The notes under the pieces were generated by a model, which had not been told where the DNA came from, did no database searches, and was given only the letters and a program-made list of their open reading frames with translations. From CAWUIO01 sp963922455 (lineage in GTDB: Bacteria; Bacteroidota; Bacteroidia; Cytophagales; Microscillaceae), in contig CAWUIO010000098.1 in assembly GCA_963922455.1 (NCBI GenBank), positions 1 to 24,051 of the forward strand: 24,051 nt of DNA, read 5' to 3'. Every line of letters starts with the position of its first letter. The stretch's first letter is position 1. Below, piece by piece: positions 14,733-22,208 of the stretch. The translations under genes and the position numbers were made by a program.

Positions 14733-15629
14733 CTACTCTTGCACCAAAATCACAAACGCATCATCAAAGCCACAGTCAGCCGCTTTTTTGACGAGTTTTT
14801 GGGCTTTGTTCAGTTCGTACTCCCGGCCAATAACGTACTTGTAGGGATATTTGCTGTCCTTAGATTTGACGAGCTCTTCCACCCGGTCTTCCAGTTTCTC
14901 GAAAGTAGGGCCTTCGGGGTCAATAGGTTCGGGGGAGGCCATGATTTGGACACGGTAAACGGCCAAGCGATTTTCATTTGGGGGCCCCTCCTGGATAAAA
15001 GATCGAAAGGCCCGGAAGATAGCCGAGGCGATAATGGCCTGGCCATAGTTGGAGTTGAGGTATTTTTCTTCTTTGGGATTGCTCATGTACCCGGTCTCAA
15101 CCAAGACACTAGGCATGCGGGTATACTGAGTGACGTATAGGTTATGGCCGCGCTTGTCATTGTCAAAAATACCCCGGCTTTTGCGGGCGGCGCGGGTAGC
15201 AAATTGTTCCTCAATGAGCTGGGCCAAGCGGAGGCTGGCTTTCATCTCCCGGCTGTAAATATGGGTTTCGGTGCCGTGGATTTTGGCGTTGCCATTGGAG
15301 TTGGCGTGTATGCTGATAAAAAAATCGGCTTGGTTTTTATTGGCAAATTCGGCTCTTTCTTCCAGGCTGAGGTGGCGGTCGTCTTTCCGGGTATAGAGCA
15401 CTTTCACCTGGGGAAGGTTCTCCTGAATGTACTGACCCAGTTTTAAGGATATTTTCAGATTGATATCCTTTTCGTGATTATGGTTACGGCCACCCCGAGG
15501 TTTACCCGGGTCTTTGCCTCCGTGGCCTGGGTCGATGACCAAAGTTTGGGCCCCAAGGGTTTGCCAAGCCAAAAAGAGTAGAAAAGTATAGTAACTAAGC
15601 GAATGAATACGTATTTGCCGGTTATCCAT
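14733..15629 (-). CDS. N-acetylmuramoyl-L-alanine amidase (Amidase_3) with C-terminal SPOR-like domain
   Basis: Cell-wall hydrolase that cleaves the amide between N-acetylmuramic acid and L-alanine; it acts in the periplasm, usually at division sites. Numbered from the ATG at 15629: signal peptide 1-27 ending LGAQ; zinc ligands His36 (DPGHGG), Glu53 (HNHEKDINL) and His108 (SIHANSNG); catalytic Glu178 (VLVETGYMSN). About residues 220-298 (VYRVQIMAS..., YKYVIGREYELNKAQKLVKK..., DDAFVILVQ) resemble a SPOR peptidoglycan-binding domain, as in many Bacteroidota amidases. An upstream ATG at 15674 would add 15 residues before the signal; I prefer 15629. It follows trpA on the same strand with a gap of about 67 bp. 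No regulatory helix insert in the catalytic domain is evident, so activity is probably controlled by export or SPOR targeting. Confidence 0.92.
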   Translation of the reverse strand: MDNRQIRIHSLSYYTFLLFLAWQTLGAQTLVIDPGHGGKDPGKPRGGRNHNHEKDINLKISLKLGQYIQENLPQVKVLYTRKDDRHLSLEERAEFANKNQADFFISIHANSNGNAKIHGTETHIYSREMKASLRLAQLIEEQFATRAARKSRGIFDNDKRGHNLYVTQYTRMPSVLVETGYMSNPKEEKYLNSNYGQAIIASAIFRAFRSFIQEGPPNENRLAVYRVQIMASPEPIDPEGPTFEKLEDRVEELVKSKDSKYPYKYVIGREYELNKAQKLVKKAADCGFDDAFVILVQE

Positions 15630-15696
15630 AGTACTGCATCTATTGATCCCGAGGGGGTATTTTATTGAGTACAATCTCGAATATACCCAAAAAACG

Positions 15697-16479
15697 CTAT
15701 TCCGTCAAAATATTGTGCACAAAGTCTTCCACATCTTGCTCCAAATACTTACCTGCTTGTAAATGTTTGATAAAAGCACTCCCAATAATAGCCCCCCGAG
15801 CGTAAGAACAAGCTTTTAGGTAGCTTTCCCGGTTGGAAATCCCGAAACCAATTTGAAAGGGATTGCGGAGGTTCATGGCTTGTAAGCGCTTAAAATAGGC
15901 CGCTTGGCTTTCGGATAAGGCCCCCGTTTTTCCAGTGGTGCTAGATTGAGAAACGGCATAAATAAAGCCCCGGCTCAAAGAATCTTTTTCCCGGATGCGG
16001 GCTTCGGGGGTTTCGGGCGTGACCAAAAAGATAGAAGAAAGATTGGAGGCTTCCATCAGAGGCCCAATTTCGTTTTGGTAGATTTCGGTGGGAAGATCGG
16101 GGAGGATAAGTCCGTCTATACCCCTTTGGGCTACTTCACGACAAAACCTTTCTAGTCCGTACTGTACCACGGGGTTGAGGTAACCCATCAAAAGGACTGG
16201 GAGTTGGACGTGCTCCCGAAAACCCTGTAATTGATCAAGCAATTTGGGAATGCTCATGCCATTGTTTAGGGCTTGTTCGTTGCTCATCTGGATCGTGGGG
16301 CCATCAGCAATGGGGTCGGAGAAAGGCATACCTATTTCTACGATGTGGGTACCCGCCTTTTCAAGAGCTTTGAGAATGAGCAAGGTGTCTTCTAGGTTAG
16401 GGAAGCCAGCCGTAAAGTAGATGGTGAGCAAGTCTTTTTGCTCAGAATCAAGGAGTCGGGTAAGGCGGTTCTCAATCAT
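15697..16479 (-). CDS. trpA: Tryptophan synthase alpha chain
   Basis: Converts indole-3-glycerol phosphate to indole and glyceraldehyde 3-phosphate in the cytoplasm and passes indole to TrpB. Numbered from the ATG at 16479 (260 residues, normal length): catalytic Glu48 in VEIGMPFSDP and Asp59 in DPIADGP, equivalent to E. coli Glu49 and Asp60. Also visible are FTAGFP near residue 22, the LLMGYLNP motif, GLILPDLP, FLVTPETPE and the phosphate-binding end GFGISNRESY with GAIIGSAFI. An upstream in-frame ATG at 16521 would add 14 residues (MVSLAIILKKVKKY) and is less likely. No other trp gene is present in the window, so trpA here is separated from trpB, which it usually follows. The next gene downstream is the amidase. 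Element copy B lies 64 bp upstream of the start. Confidence 0.95.
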   Translation of the reverse strand: MIENRLTRLLDSEQKDLLTIYFTAGFPNLEDTLLILKALEKAGTHIVEIGMPFSDPIADGPTIQMSNEQALNNGMSIPKLLDQLQGFREHVQLPVLLMGYLNPVVQYGLERFCREVAQRGIDGLILPDLPTEIYQNEIGPLMEASNLSSIFLVTPETPEARIREKDSLSRGFIYAVSQSSTTGKTGALSESQAAYFKRLQAMNLRNPFQIGFGISNRESYLKACSYARGAIIGSAFIKHLQAGKYLEQDVEDFVHNILTE

Positions 16480-16542
16480 ATACTTCTTTACTTTCTTTAA
16501 GATGATAGCCAATGAAACCAATTTACATCAAGGAAAACACCC

Positions 16543-16670
16543 CGGCTTAGGGATGGAACGGCCTGTTTGAGCCCGCCGCTGTCTGCGCGCAGGCCGGCGA
16601 GTAGTGACAGCCCGGCCCGCGCCACTCCATACGGGCAATGGGCTAGGAGCTTTATGCGCGGGCAAGCCCC
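16543..16670 (-). repeat. Dispersed structured element, copy B
   Basis: Read on the minus strand it begins GGGGCTTGCCCGCGC and ends GTTCCATCCCTAAGCC. Stem arms GCGCGGG (16656-16662) and CCCGCGC (16616-16622) are perfect. Unlike the other copies it is not directly behind a stop codon but in the divergent gap between trpA and the small coiled-coil gene, where it may affect either promoter. Confidence 0.75.
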
Positions 16671-16742
16671 TAGGCTTTTATTTTCCTTGGGTGACAAAAA
16701 TATCGCTAAAACTAGTATATTTAAGTTTAAACTGGTGAGAAT

Positions 16743-16967
16743 ATGACAAATCCTTCCAAGACAGAGACCTTTCAAATTCCTTCATTAGGTATTGTGTATG
16801 AAGTGGTGCAAAGCGATTCTAAGCGCGTAGTACAGATGGATGAACAGGATTTTGAAAAGTTGTTTAATAAATTGCGGGAGTTGGAGGATAAAGTGGAAGA
16901 CCTCCAATTGCAAGTAATTGAGGACCTAAAGCGCCAGGCCCTCATCAAGAATATTTTGAATAGTTAG
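16743..16967 (+). CDS. Small coiled-coil protein of unknown function
   Basis: A 74-residue cytoplasmic protein. Residues 1-35 look like two short beta strands (FQIPSLGIVYEVVQ, KRVVQMDEQD). Residues 36-72 form a heptad-like amphipathic helix (FEKLFNKLRELEDKVEDLQLQVIEDLKRQALIKNIL), so it is probably an oligomerising coiled coil. Coding is supported by the charged, regular composition and the gene's place as the only + strand frame in this gap. Its stop is separated by one base from the stop of the convergent mutA gene, so no terminator fits between them. No family is recognised. Confidence 0.7.
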   Translation: MTNPSKTETFQIPSLGIVYEVVQSDSKRVVQMDEQDFEKLFNKLRELEDKVEDLQLQVIEDLKRQALIKNILNS

Positions 16968-16968
16968 T

Positions 16969-18321
16969 TTAAGCCAAACTACCGGTGCGAAGGGCATAAT
17001 CTGGTAGACTAGCAGATGCGGTTTGAAGGTGGGGGGCTTCGGCCGGGTCTTCAGGATTTGGGTATTGGTTTACCCCTACCATAATGTCGTGCCCGGCCTC
17101 GAAGCGTTCTCTACGGATTTGGGCCGTTTTTTCCACTTGCTCACGGATGAAACCCTTTTGCAATGCCCCTACATAACCGCCCAGCGCCTCCACTTCTTGG
17201 AATAAGCTCCAACTTTTTTGCGCCAATTCTTGGGTAAGGTATTCAATATAGTAGGACCCGGCCGAAGCATCCAATACTTTGTTGATATGCGCCTCATCTT
17301 GTAAAATACTCGATACATTGCGGGCAATCCGGCGAGCAAACGCATCTTCGGGGCGCTGGTGATAAGGACTCGGACAAAAAGCTTGGGCCCCACCAATGAC
17401 GGCGGCCATAGCCTCGGTCGTGGCCCGGAGCATATTATTGTACACATCCTTAGGCGATCGGTGCCAAGAAGAATTGCGGCCCAAAATAAAAGCTGCTTGT
17501 TCATCTACTTCGTAGGCTTGGAGAACTTGCTTCCAGAGCAAACGCCAGGCCCTTAATTTGGCAATCTCGATAAAGTACTGATTGCCCGTGGCCACACTCC
17601 ATTGCACCAAGGAAAAACATTCGCTGGGACTCAGTCCCTGATCGCTGGCTTGGTTGACATATTCTACCAACATGGCCAGGGAAAAAGCCAAATCTTGAGT
17701 GGCATTGGCCCCTGCCTGATGAAAATGCTCCCCGGAAATGTATAGGGCGGCTTGGGAGCTGGCCAAGGCTTTTTCTAGTTGTTCCCTACTGGGCATGACT
17801 TCTTGCCAGTTATCCATAGAAAGGTGCCCAAGGCTTAGCAGTCCTAAGGCATCCCAGATGAGGGCCGGGGCTTGTGGGGTATCGGCGCTTATTTGCCTTA
17901 GGTTTTGAAAGGACTCTAGGTCACTTGGAAAATAAAAGGGGGTGTATTCTTTTTCTTGGATGTGGGAGAACAGGCTTTGTAAATCATCTACCCGCAGTTC
18001 TTGGCTTAGCCGAAAAAGAATGTTGTGGGCTCCCATCTTCAGCGCTTGATCAGATTCTTCCAGGGCTTGGGCGGGAGACTGGACGAGCACTTCTTCCCAA
18101 GTTTGCCAACCGGGTTGAGGGGCAAAGTCTGACGGAGCCAGGCTGGCCGCGATGGAGTCTTCGGGGGTAAAGAAAGGAGGGAGGGAAATTCCTTCCAGGT
18201 TGTGAGCAAACAAAGCCTCAAAATCGGGGTTTTTCTGCTTTTTGAGGGCTTCTTGAAGCCATTCTTCCTTGGTGTTGGGGGAGAATTGCTCAAATAAAGG
18301 TTTTTCCTGGGGGCTAGCCAT
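16969..18321 (-). CDS. mutA: Methylmalonyl-CoA mutase small (beta) subunit
   Basis: Homologue of the catalytically inactive small subunit of methylmalonyl-CoA mutase, which pairs with the B12-binding large subunit (MutB) to interconvert methylmalonyl-CoA and succinyl-CoA. Visible family stretches: GWQTWEEV near residue 95, ALYISGEHFHQAGANATQDLAFSLA around 192, FSLVQWSVATGNQYFIEIAKLRAWR around 240, NNMLRATTEAMAAVIGGAQAF around 292, and RIARNVSSILQDEAHINKVLDASAGSYYIE around 335. It ends after about 450 residues and has no C-terminal cobalamin domain (no DxHxxG), as expected for the small subunit. The large-subunit gene is not in the window; in many genomes it follows directly, but here a convergent small gene follows with a 1-bp gap. 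Confidence in the family is high. Confidence 0.9.
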   Translation of the reverse strand: MASPQEKPLFEQFSPNTKEEWLQEALKKQKNPDFEALFAHNLEGISLPPFFTPEDSIAASLAPSDFAPQPGWQTWEEVLVQSPAQALEESDQALKMGAHNILFRLSQELRVDDLQSLFSHIQEKEYTPFYFPSDLESFQNLRQISADTPQAPALIWDALGLLSLGHLSMDNWQEVMPSREQLEKALASSQAALYISGEHFHQAGANATQDLAFSLAMLVEYVNQASDQGLSPSECFSLVQWSVATGNQYFIEIAKLRAWRLLWKQVLQAYEVDEQAAFILGRNSSWHRSPKDVYNNMLRATTEAMAAVIGGAQAFCPSPYHQRPEDAFARRIARNVSSILQDEAHINKVLDASAGSYYIEYLTQELAQKSWSLFQEVEALGGYVGALQKGFIREQVEKTAQIRRERFEAGHDIMVGVNQYPNPEDPAEAPHLQTASASLPDYALRTGSLA

Positions 18322-18369
18322 AGTTTTTTATTTTAAAGAAAAGTGTTTTCGGGAGATTCTACAAGCGGG

Positions 18370-18395
18370 CCTGGGCTAAATTTTGTAGGCCCAGG
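18370..18395. other. Inverted repeat upstream of mutA
   Basis: CCTGGGC (18370-18376) and GCCCAGG (18389-18395) are perfect complements with a 12-nt spacer, about 50 bp upstream of the mutA start on the minus strand. It may be a leader hairpin, an operator or part of a repeat; the role is unknown. Confidence 0.4.
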
Positions 18396-18528
18396 AGAAT
18401 TTGGGGCCCTAAGCGAAAAGTATGCATGCAAAATAAATGCTGCCTGAGGCCGGAAATACTTTTTATTTGTCGAATTAGCTCCTATTTTTAAGTCAATTAT
18501 TTCTTTTATGAATTCAAACTGATTTGAT

Positions 18529-18828
18529 ATGAGCTTAGAAACGGCTACTACAAAGATCCAAGACAAAATCCAGAATTCTTCAGCTGAGTTGGGTTCAACG
18601 GTTAAGTTTAACTTGGGAGATGGCATCATCTACGTAGATGGTACGGCAAGCCCGCACACGGTTTCTCACGATGATAAGGATGCCAGTTGCACCATCACCA
18701 TGGATGTGAATGACTTCATCGATATGATGGATGGCAACTTAGACCCAACGGGGGCTTTTATGGGAGGAAAAATGAAAATTGATGGAGATATGGGAGTAGC
18801 TATGAAGCTTTCTTCTGTATTTGCCTAA
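18529..18828 (+). CDS. SCP2 sterol-carrier domain protein
   Basis: A 99-residue single-domain protein with the SCP2 lipid-binding fold: an N-terminal helix, the strand pattern VKFNLGDGIIYVDGT, then CTITMDVNDFIDMMDGNLDPTGAFMGGKMKIDGDMGVAMKL, which is the classic SCP2 core (glycine-rich K-x-x-G-D end). SCP2 domains bind acyl-CoA, fatty acids or other hydrophobic molecules. No signal peptide is present, so it is cytoplasmic. It is followed by a strong terminator and stands alone as a single-gene transcript. It is divergent from mutA, and a link to acyl-CoA metabolism is plausible but only inferred from this neighbourhood. Confidence 0.88.
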   Translation: MSLETATTKIQDKIQNSSAELGSTVKFNLGDGIIYVDGTASPHTVSHDDKDASCTITMDVNDFIDMMDGNLDPTGAFMGGKMKIDGDMGVAMKLSSVFA

Positions 18829-18871
18829 TCCTTACCGGTTCCGGAAGATTCTTCGGGCAATGAAATTATAG

Positions 18872-18900
18872 GTCGATGAAGCCATTCATCGGCTTTTTTT
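18872..18900 (+). terminator. Rho-independent terminator of the SCP2 gene
   Basis: GTCGATGAA (18872-18880) pairs with TTCATCGGC (18885-18893) over nine base pairs including one G-U, with loop GCCA, followed directly by seven T. It lies 44 bp after the SCP2 stop and is the clearest terminator in the window. Confidence 0.85.
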
Positions 18901-18982
18901 ATGTCGTTCACCCAGAAAACTTAGGCAATGTAAGTTGCGGCTTGGCTAGTTTTTTCCTTTCTATTTCATTTTATTTAATTTA

Positions 18983-19143
18983 GAAACTGTTTAAGTTTAG
19001 TTTTTGTCGGCGAGAAGGGTCAGTTTGGGGTTCTGATGAAATCAACAAGGAGCGCATAGCAGCGCTACGGGCGATGAATTGGATGAAATCAGTTTCCCGA
19101 AATGGCCCTTTGCAGCCCAACGCAATTAAATTTAAACAGTTTC
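18983..19143. mobile_element. 161-bp MITE-like element with TTA target duplication
   Basis: Terminal inverted repeats begin GAAACTGTTTAAGTTTA on the left and, read from the other end, GAAACTGTTTAAATTTA on the right (17 bp, one mismatch). TTA flanks both ends in direct orientation (18980-18982 and 19144-19146), as expected for a 3-bp target duplication. The interior has no open frame of note but contains partial self-complementarity (AAGGGTCA against TGGCCCTT) and two copies of GATGAAATCA in direct orientation. The size, terminal repeats and lack of coding fit a non-autonomous element moved in trans. A TNA target is typical of some IS5-group elements, but the parent is not in the window. Confidence 0.7.
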
Positions 19144-19182
19144 TTAAAGGGTCATTTTTTTAAAACAAGCTAACAAGGTGTC

Positions 19183-20451
19183 ATGAACAAGAAATTTATA
19201 CTACCGGCCTTTTTTGTACTGTTGCTGTTGGTTCCCCCCACGCAGGCCCAAACCCAAAGCAAGCTAGATTCTATACTCATAAGCAACTTGGCAGATACCC
19301 TTACCGACCTTTACAAACGCTATTTTGCTATTCAAGAAAATAGTGAGAGCGAGCAGCAACGTTTTCGCAATGTCTTAACCGTTTTGGAGGATAAGCTCAA
19401 ATTGCTAGAAAACCAAGCCCTGGGCAATAGTGAGCAAATCGAGCAAATCACGAGCGAAGACCTGCGCACCAAAAAAACGATTTATGAAAAAAACCGATTG
19501 GGGATCATCGCCACGGCCAATTATATGGATGCCGTCAATGATGGGCTGAATGCCTTGGAGTTTACGGTAAATTCACTCGATTATTCCACCTCTATTTTTG
19601 CCTTAAATAACCCCACCAATACCGACCTGGGTTTTAGCCTCGAAGAGTCTATTTTGCAGATTGTAGACCAAAAAATTATCAAAGGGAAGTTTGGGACTAA
19701 ATTTGGGGGCAAGCTACGTTCCATCCTCTCCGGGATTATCAACAACCCCATCATCAACAACCCCATTACCAAAGCGATTACCTCTACGGTACCGGCGGTC
19801 AGTTCTATCACTTCGGTGTTTAATGTGGTAAATTCGGTAGCCTTGGGCCAAAGGGATATCAATCAACAAGCATTAAACGATTTTAATACGGAGCTTCAAA
19901 AATACGTAGCCCATTATGAAGCCTTGGCCAAAGCCAGTCAGGAACTAGATTTTAACTTAGCCAGTCTCCGGCTTAAAACAGCCTCGGTAAGAGGACTGGC
20001 CCTTAATTTTGTAAAAGAAAGCCTCACCGACTTATACACCCCTGAGGAGGTACCCAATTTGGAGGGCTTGGATATGAATACCATTATCCAAAAGTATTAT
20101 ACCTACGCCCGCGTAAGCCAATACGTCCAAAACCTAGAGCGTACGCACCAATACGACTATGATTATCTCTCGCAAAGGGTCATTTTTCCGGTGGTGGGCC
20201 GCAGCAAGGTGTCCTTTATTTACGAGGAGATTGGGAAACTGTACAGCGATTATGTAACTACCTTAACCTCTTACCACAAAACCATACAGGAAATCTTGCA
20301 AAATGCGATAAAACTGAGCAAGGAACCCAAAAAAGTAGCCCAAAAGACCGAAGATCTCAACCAGCGCTTCGAGGCCTTATTGAAGTCTTATCAAAAAAAT
20401 GTGGATATGGAAAATATTAAAGCCTTGGTCGATAACATTCCCCGCTTCTAA
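19183..20451 (+). CDS. Large secreted helical protein of unknown function
   Basis: I do not recognise the family. A Sec signal (1-23, ending TQAQ) is followed by about 400 residues that appear almost wholly helical. Residues 25-110 and 225-420 are charged heptad-like helices. The centre (about 165-222: KGKFGTKFGGKLRSILSG, then a repeated IINNP, then weakly hydrophobic Ala/Val/Ser/Thr-rich sequence) carries almost no charge between 181 and 222. A secreted long helical bundle with a central uncharged hairpin recalls alpha-helical pore-forming proteins (ClyA/Hbl-like); this is an analogy, not a homology claim. It could equally be a periplasmic coiled-coil structural protein. It stands alone: a MITE-like element ends 39 bp upstream, and element copy C begins 41 bp downstream. 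Confidence 0.72.
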   Translation: MNKKFILPAFFVLLLLVPPTQAQTQSKLDSILISNLADTLTDLYKRYFAIQENSESEQQRFRNVLTVLEDKLKLLENQALGNSEQIEQITSEDLRTKKTIYEKNRLGIIATANYMDAVNDGLNALEFTVNSLDYSTSIFALNNPTNTDLGFSLEESILQIVDQKIIKGKFGTKFGGKLRSILSGIINNPIINNPITKAITSTVPAVSSITSVFNVVNSVALGQRDINQQALNDFNTELQKYVAHYEALAKASQELDFNLASLRLKTASVRGLALNFVKESLTDLYTPEEVPNLEGLDMNTIIQKYYTYARVSQYVQNLERTHQYDYDYLSQRVIFPVVGRSKVSFIYEEIGKLYSDYVTTLTSYHKTIQEILQNAIKLSKEPKKVAQKTEDLNQRFEALLKSYQKNVDMENIKALVDNIPRF

Positions 20452-20492
20452 TATCTTCTTATAGTAGGAGGATACGCTTATTAATATTAGAA

Positions 20493-20624
20493 GGGGCTTC
20501 CCCGCGCTAAGAAAATTGGGCTGCTTCTAGTACCCTCCGAGCCAGCGCGGGTCGGGCTGTCACTACTCGCTGGCCAACCCGCATACCCGCAGCGAGCTCA
20601 AACATGCCGTTCCATCCCTAAGCC
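20493..20624 (+). repeat. Dispersed structured element, copy C
   Basis: It begins GGGGCTTCCCCGCGCT and ends GTTCCATCCCTAAGCC. Stem 1: CCCGCGCT (20501-20508) with AGCGCGGG (20544-20551). Stem 2: CTCGCT (20566-20571) with AGCGAG (20591-20596). It is the cleanest copy and follows the secreted helical protein gene by 41 bp. Confidence 0.78.
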
Positions 20625-20684
20625 TGGAAAGAAGCTGGGCCTATTGGTTTGAGGTACATTTTTAACATACAAAAAGCGATCTTT

Positions 20685-20954
20685 ATGTACGAAGATTTGA
20701 GTGATACCATCTTGACCTACATGACGCGGATGCGCAACACTCCGCTCTCCCAAAATTTATGGCAAGAGTTGGAAAAATATTTTAAAATACGCAGCCACAA
20801 ACTCCGGACCTTGCAAAAATTTGCCCGGGAAGGAGAGGGAACTCCCAGCCCAGGGGATAAAGAAAAACTACGAAAATACATTTTGGAACTACTCCAAGAG
20901 GAAGAGCCGTTCCGGAATTTTGTCTTTACACTTTTTCGAATAAATCCGGTCTAG
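20685..20954 (+). CDS. Small protein of unknown function
   Basis: An 89-residue protein from the ATG at 20685 (MYEDLSDTILTYM). A TTG at 20649 would add 12 residues and is less likely. The sequence is charged and mostly helical (LWQELEKYFKIRSHKLRTLQKFAREGEG and KLRKYILELLQEEEPFRNFVFTLF), with no signal peptide, so it is cytoplasmic. No family is recognised. Its last 29 bp overlap the end of the convergent alpha/beta hydrolase gene, so the two mRNAs share complementary 3' ends. Element copy C lies 60 bp upstream of the start. Confidence 0.6.
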   Translation: MYEDLSDTILTYMTRMRNTPLSQNLWQELEKYFKIRSHKLRTLQKFAREGEGTPSPGDKEKLRKYILELLQEEEPFRNFVFTLFRINPV

Positions 20955-21810
20955 CCACTTTCATGAAAAAATTAGCCGTTTTTTCGGCTAACACCTCACT
21001 GGCATCTGGGAGTTTGTCGGCTTCATAGGGGTGCTTTCCGCCAAAGGTATGATTGGCCCCATCTACCAAATAGAGTTCGGTATTAGGGTTCCAAGCGTGC
21101 ATATCGTGAGCATATTGGGTAGGTACAGAAGTATCGTGGGTTCCGTGGGCAATCAATACAGGGATGTTCATTTCTTTAAGCTGTCGCTCAACGCCCAAAC
21201 GGATCGGGTTAAAAATGACATCTTCATAATAGGCATAATACAGGGGGAGGGTTTGCTGGGTGCGGCCATTGCGCACGTAAATAACCCCATCTTGTTCAAC
21301 TTTGGCTACGTGTTCGGGTATCCAGAAGTGGGAGGTAGACTTGATGGAAGCCCACGTGGCAACTCCGCTAACGCGGTTGTCTTCGGCTGCTTTTAGTATA
21401 GCCAAAGCCCCGCCCCGGCTATGTCCTAGCAGAAAAATGTTTTCAAAATCTATTTCTGAAGCATAAGGACAATCTCTTGAATGCAAAAAGTTAAGCACCA
21501 ATCCGATATCGTCCAAGTCATAGCTAAAGAGGTCATTACCGTAAGCTTTTAAGTTCACGATTTCGCTTGGGCGCTCCACGGTGGTTCCATTATGCGAGAG
21601 ATTAAAGCGGATGAAAGTCATTCCTTGTTGGGCAAAGTAGTCACCTATCATCGGGAAATGCCCCCAATCTTTAAAACCGTTAAACCCGTGAATAAAAATA
21701 ACGGTCGGTTTCGGGCCACTGCTGGGTATAAAATGAGCATCGACCCCAAATGGTAAATCGTCGTGTTTGGACACTAAGACGTGATTGTTGTGGTGGTGTA
21801 CTGGGAGCAT
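20926..21810 (-). CDS. Alpha/beta hydrolase
   Basis: Cytoplasmic alpha/beta-hydrolase-fold enzyme of 294 residues. Oxyanion region HGFNGF at 41-46. Nucleophile elbow GHSRGG with Ser131. Acid Asp226 in AHGTHDTSVP. Catalytic His254 in GANHTFGG. The serine-hydrolase triad is therefore complete. The GHSRGG elbow and HGFNGFKDWGHF suggest the dienelactone-hydrolase/peptidase-like esterases often annotated as alpha/beta hydrolases, with broad ester, lactone or peptide activity. There is no signal peptide; the N-terminus is His/Asn-rich. It is convergent with the small gene at 20685-20954, overlapping it by 29 bp. The substrate is unknown. Confidence 0.88.
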   Translation of the reverse strand: MLPVHHHNNHVLVSKHDDLPFGVDAHFIPSSGPKPTVIFIHGFNGFKDWGHFPMIGDYFAQQGMTFIRFNLSHNGTTVERPSEIVNLKAYGNDLFSYDLDDIGLVLNFLHSRDCPYASEIDFENIFLLGHSRGGALAILKAAEDNRVSGVATWASIKSTSHFWIPEHVAKVEQDGVIYVRNGRTQQTLPLYYAYYEDVIFNPIRLGVERQLKEMNIPVLIAHGTHDTSVPTQYAHDMHAWNPNTELYLVDGANHTFGGKHPYEADKLPDASEVLAEKTANFFMKVARPDLFEKV

Positions 21811-22208
21811 GGAAAAAAAATTTAGGTGTATGGCTTATGCAAACGTGCATCAATTTAGAACAATTATTTGAAATTTGGGAGGGCTAAATAAAAAATGACT
21901 CGTAATTGAGGTGGGGCTTTATTCCATTATGCTTTTCAGTGGGCCAAATAATCTATAAGTATAATGGGTGAGCGTGTTTTAATTGGTCTCCCTTGGGCTG
22001 CCGGGCTTAGGGTAAGGCTTTATATACATCTTCGCTTACGTAAGCTTAGCTGGAAACTATAAAAGGTCTCCCCCCAATTTTTATATAGCAAACAAGCATC
22101 TGGCATCCCAGGCTAGCCCCAAAAGTAACCACATCTGGCTAGCCCCAGTATATACTACATCATATTCAAAATAGCTTTTGTCTCAGCATTGAATTTAAAG
22201 TCTCTCCT
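21811..22208. other. 398-bp intergenic region between divergent genes
   Basis: It must contain the promoters of the alpha/beta hydrolase (minus) and the GAF protein (plus). It holds a perfect 12-bp palindrome GCTTACGTAAGC (22034-22045), which could be an operator, and a direct repeat in which CATCTGG and GGCTAGCCCCA occur at 22097-22121 and again fused at 22132-22147. TAGCTTTTG at about 22172 is near the Bacteroidota -7 consensus TAnnTTTG, but no matching upstream element is convincing. I see no gene or RNA. Confidence 0.5.

Larger units (their letters stand above)
18829..19182. other. 354-bp intergenic region
   Basis: It contains the SCP2 terminator (18872-18900) and the MITE-like element (18983-19143). 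The 39 bp after the element and before the ATG at 19183 are the only remaining space for a promoter outside the element. No gene is seen. Confidence 0.6.

Noticed and set aside
14739..15140. A 133-codon + strand open frame
   Set aside because: It is opposite the amidase gene with its complete zinc-ligand set, and arises from codon bias there.
16497..16775. A 92-codon minus strand open frame upstream of trpA
   Set aside because: It covers element copy B and the start of the small coiled-coil gene, and has no protein-like pattern.
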